Assembly (NCBI GenBank): GCA_902806365.1
Contig: CADCWJ010000288.1
Location: forward strand, 1-23,712
Direction: 5' to 3'
DNA length: 23,712 nucleotides
Source of the DNA: an uncultured Thermomicrobiales bacterium
Lineage (GTDB): Bacteria > Chloroflexota > Chloroflexia > Thermomicrobiales > UBA6265
Under the pieces are notes generated by a model. The model did no database searches. It had not been told where the DNA came from and worked only from the letters and a program-made list of their open reading frames with translations. This document shows, piece after piece, positions 22,984 through 23,712 of the stretch (position 1 is its first letter; every line of letters begins with the position of its first letter). Made by a program: the position numbers and the translations under genes.

Positions 22984-23712
22984 ATGGCAAAAACGGACGC
23001 CGACCGCGCGGCTATGTTCGCGGGCTACCAGCTTCGCCTGCCGACCTACGAGGGGCCGCTCGATGTCTTGCTGCGCCTGATCGAACGCAGCCAGCTCGCC
23101 GTCGAGGATGTCTCCCTCGTCAGGGTGACGGATCAGTTCCTGGCCTTCATTGCGACGCTGCGGGACGCTCCACCAGAGATCGTGGCCGACTTCACCGCGG
23201 TAGGAGCGCGACTTGCCGTGCTCAAGAGCCGCTCCCTCCTGCCCCGGCCCGCAACGGCGGATGACGAGGTCGTACCCAGCGACATCACCGAGCAACTCCG
23301 CGAGTACAAGCGGATGAGGGATGCCGCCGGGCGCCTGGCGCAGGTTCACGCCGCCGGACTTCATGCCTACTCGCCGACGACCCGCGGCGCGATCGCCATG
23401 CCCGCGATGGAGTCCACGCCAGCCCTGGCGCGACATGAACCCGCCCAGCTCGTCCGATCGTTACGACGGCGCCTGGCGATGGTTCCCAAGCCGGAACGGC
23501 TCATAAACCAACGTCGCGTCGTCAGCCTCCGGGAGATGGTGATCGGACTCTCGGAGTTGGTCAGTGGGAAGCGGTCCGTGGCTTTCAGTCATGCCATCGC
23601 TCCCTATCGAACCCGGACCGAAGTGGCGACCGCCTTCCTCGGCGTGCTGATCCTCATCCGGCGGCAAACCCTGGTCGCATCGCAGGATGGGTTGTTCAGC
23701 GACATCTCGCTC
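22984..23712 (+). CDS. scpA: segregation and condensation protein ScpA (3' end beyond the window)
   Basis: The frame from the ATG at 22984 is open to the last base (243 codons), so the gene runs off the right edge. ScpA is the kleisin that links SMC heads in the bacterial condensin complex. The N-terminus has the hallmark YQLRLPTYEGPLDVLLRLIERS (about residues 15-36), followed by LAVEDVSLVRVTDQFLAF. Then come the LKSRSLLP motif (about 81-88), a helical middle, and the C-terminal winged-helix part with TAFLGVLILIRRQ and LFSDISL near the edge. As family members have about 240-270 residues, little is missing. There is no clear ribosome binding site, so translational coupling to the protease gene 31 bases upstream is plausible. 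scpB would be expected next. Confidence 0.93.
   Translation, partial: MAKTDADRAAMFAGYQLRLPTYEGPLDVLLRLIERSQLAVEDVSLVRVTDQFLAFIATLRDAPPEIVADFTAVGARLAVLKSRSLLPRPATADDEVVPSDITEQLREYKRMRDAAGRLAQVHAAGLHAYSPTTRGAIAMPAMESTPALARHEPAQLVRSLRRRLAMVPKPERLINQRRVVSLREMVIGLSELVSGKRSVAFSHAIAPYRTRTEVATAFLGVLILIRRQTLVASQDGLFSDISL

Noticed and set aside
21667..23436. A 589-codon minus-strand open frame opposite the second ABC ATPase, the site-2 protease and scpA
   Set aside because: It crosses three real genes and a terminator, and its translation is charged low-complexity sequence without domains.

Overview
This GC-rich window looks like an ordinary chromosomal segment of a Gram-positive-type or monoderm-like bacterium. 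The gene set (dprA-topA-hslV-hslU, a CO-dehydrogenase-type FeS/FAD pair, a site-2 protease next to scpA, OppDF-type ATPases, a DUF1648-like membrane protein) suggests a member of the Chloroflexota, perhaps near Thermomicrobia/Sphaerobacter. That assignment rests on remembered protein similarity and synteny only. I see no prophage, insertion sequence, CRISPR array, tRNA or rRNA.

Layout, left to right. Bases 1-330 (+): the end of a small membrane protein cut by the window edge. Bases 686-2137 (-): the 2Fe-2S subunit followed by the FAD subunit of a molybdenum hydroxylase, with no catalytic MoCo subunit beside them. Bases 2379-4118: a divergent pair of unrecognised genes, one with a PD-(D/E)XK-like nuclease signature and one a small winged-helix protein. 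Bases 4088-8968 (-): a cell-surface set, in transcription order a GtrA flippase-like protein, a UDP-galactopyranose-mutase-like flavoprotein, an unknown two-TM protein and a large YfhO-like polytopic protein. Bases 9200-10528 (-): an S41/CtpA-type protease whose catalytic lysine position is a threonine, followed by a clear intrinsic terminator. Bases 10805-12779 (-): a branched-chain aminotransferase and a ROK-family sugar kinase. Bases 12866-18735 (-): hslU, hslV, topA and dprA, a compressed form of the gene order known from Bacillus. Bases 18897-19661 (+): an HpcH/HpaI-family aldolase. Bases 19956-22188 (+): two peptide/nickel-type ABC ATPases without permeases, closed by a very strong hairpin. 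Bases 22279-23712 (+): a site-2 metalloprotease and then scpA, which runs off the right edge.

Most genes on the minus strand from 18735 down to 686 are co-directional and separated by short gaps. The sharpest operon evidence is the 4-base ATGA overlap of hslV and hslU and the immediate succession of topA and hslV. The plus-strand genes on the right form separate units. The items most worth a second look are the nuclease-like/winged-helix divergent pair, the lysine-less S41 protease, the orphan FeS-FAD pair with a long inverted repeat centred on its predicted -35 box, and the unknown 140-residue membrane protein in the glycan cluster.
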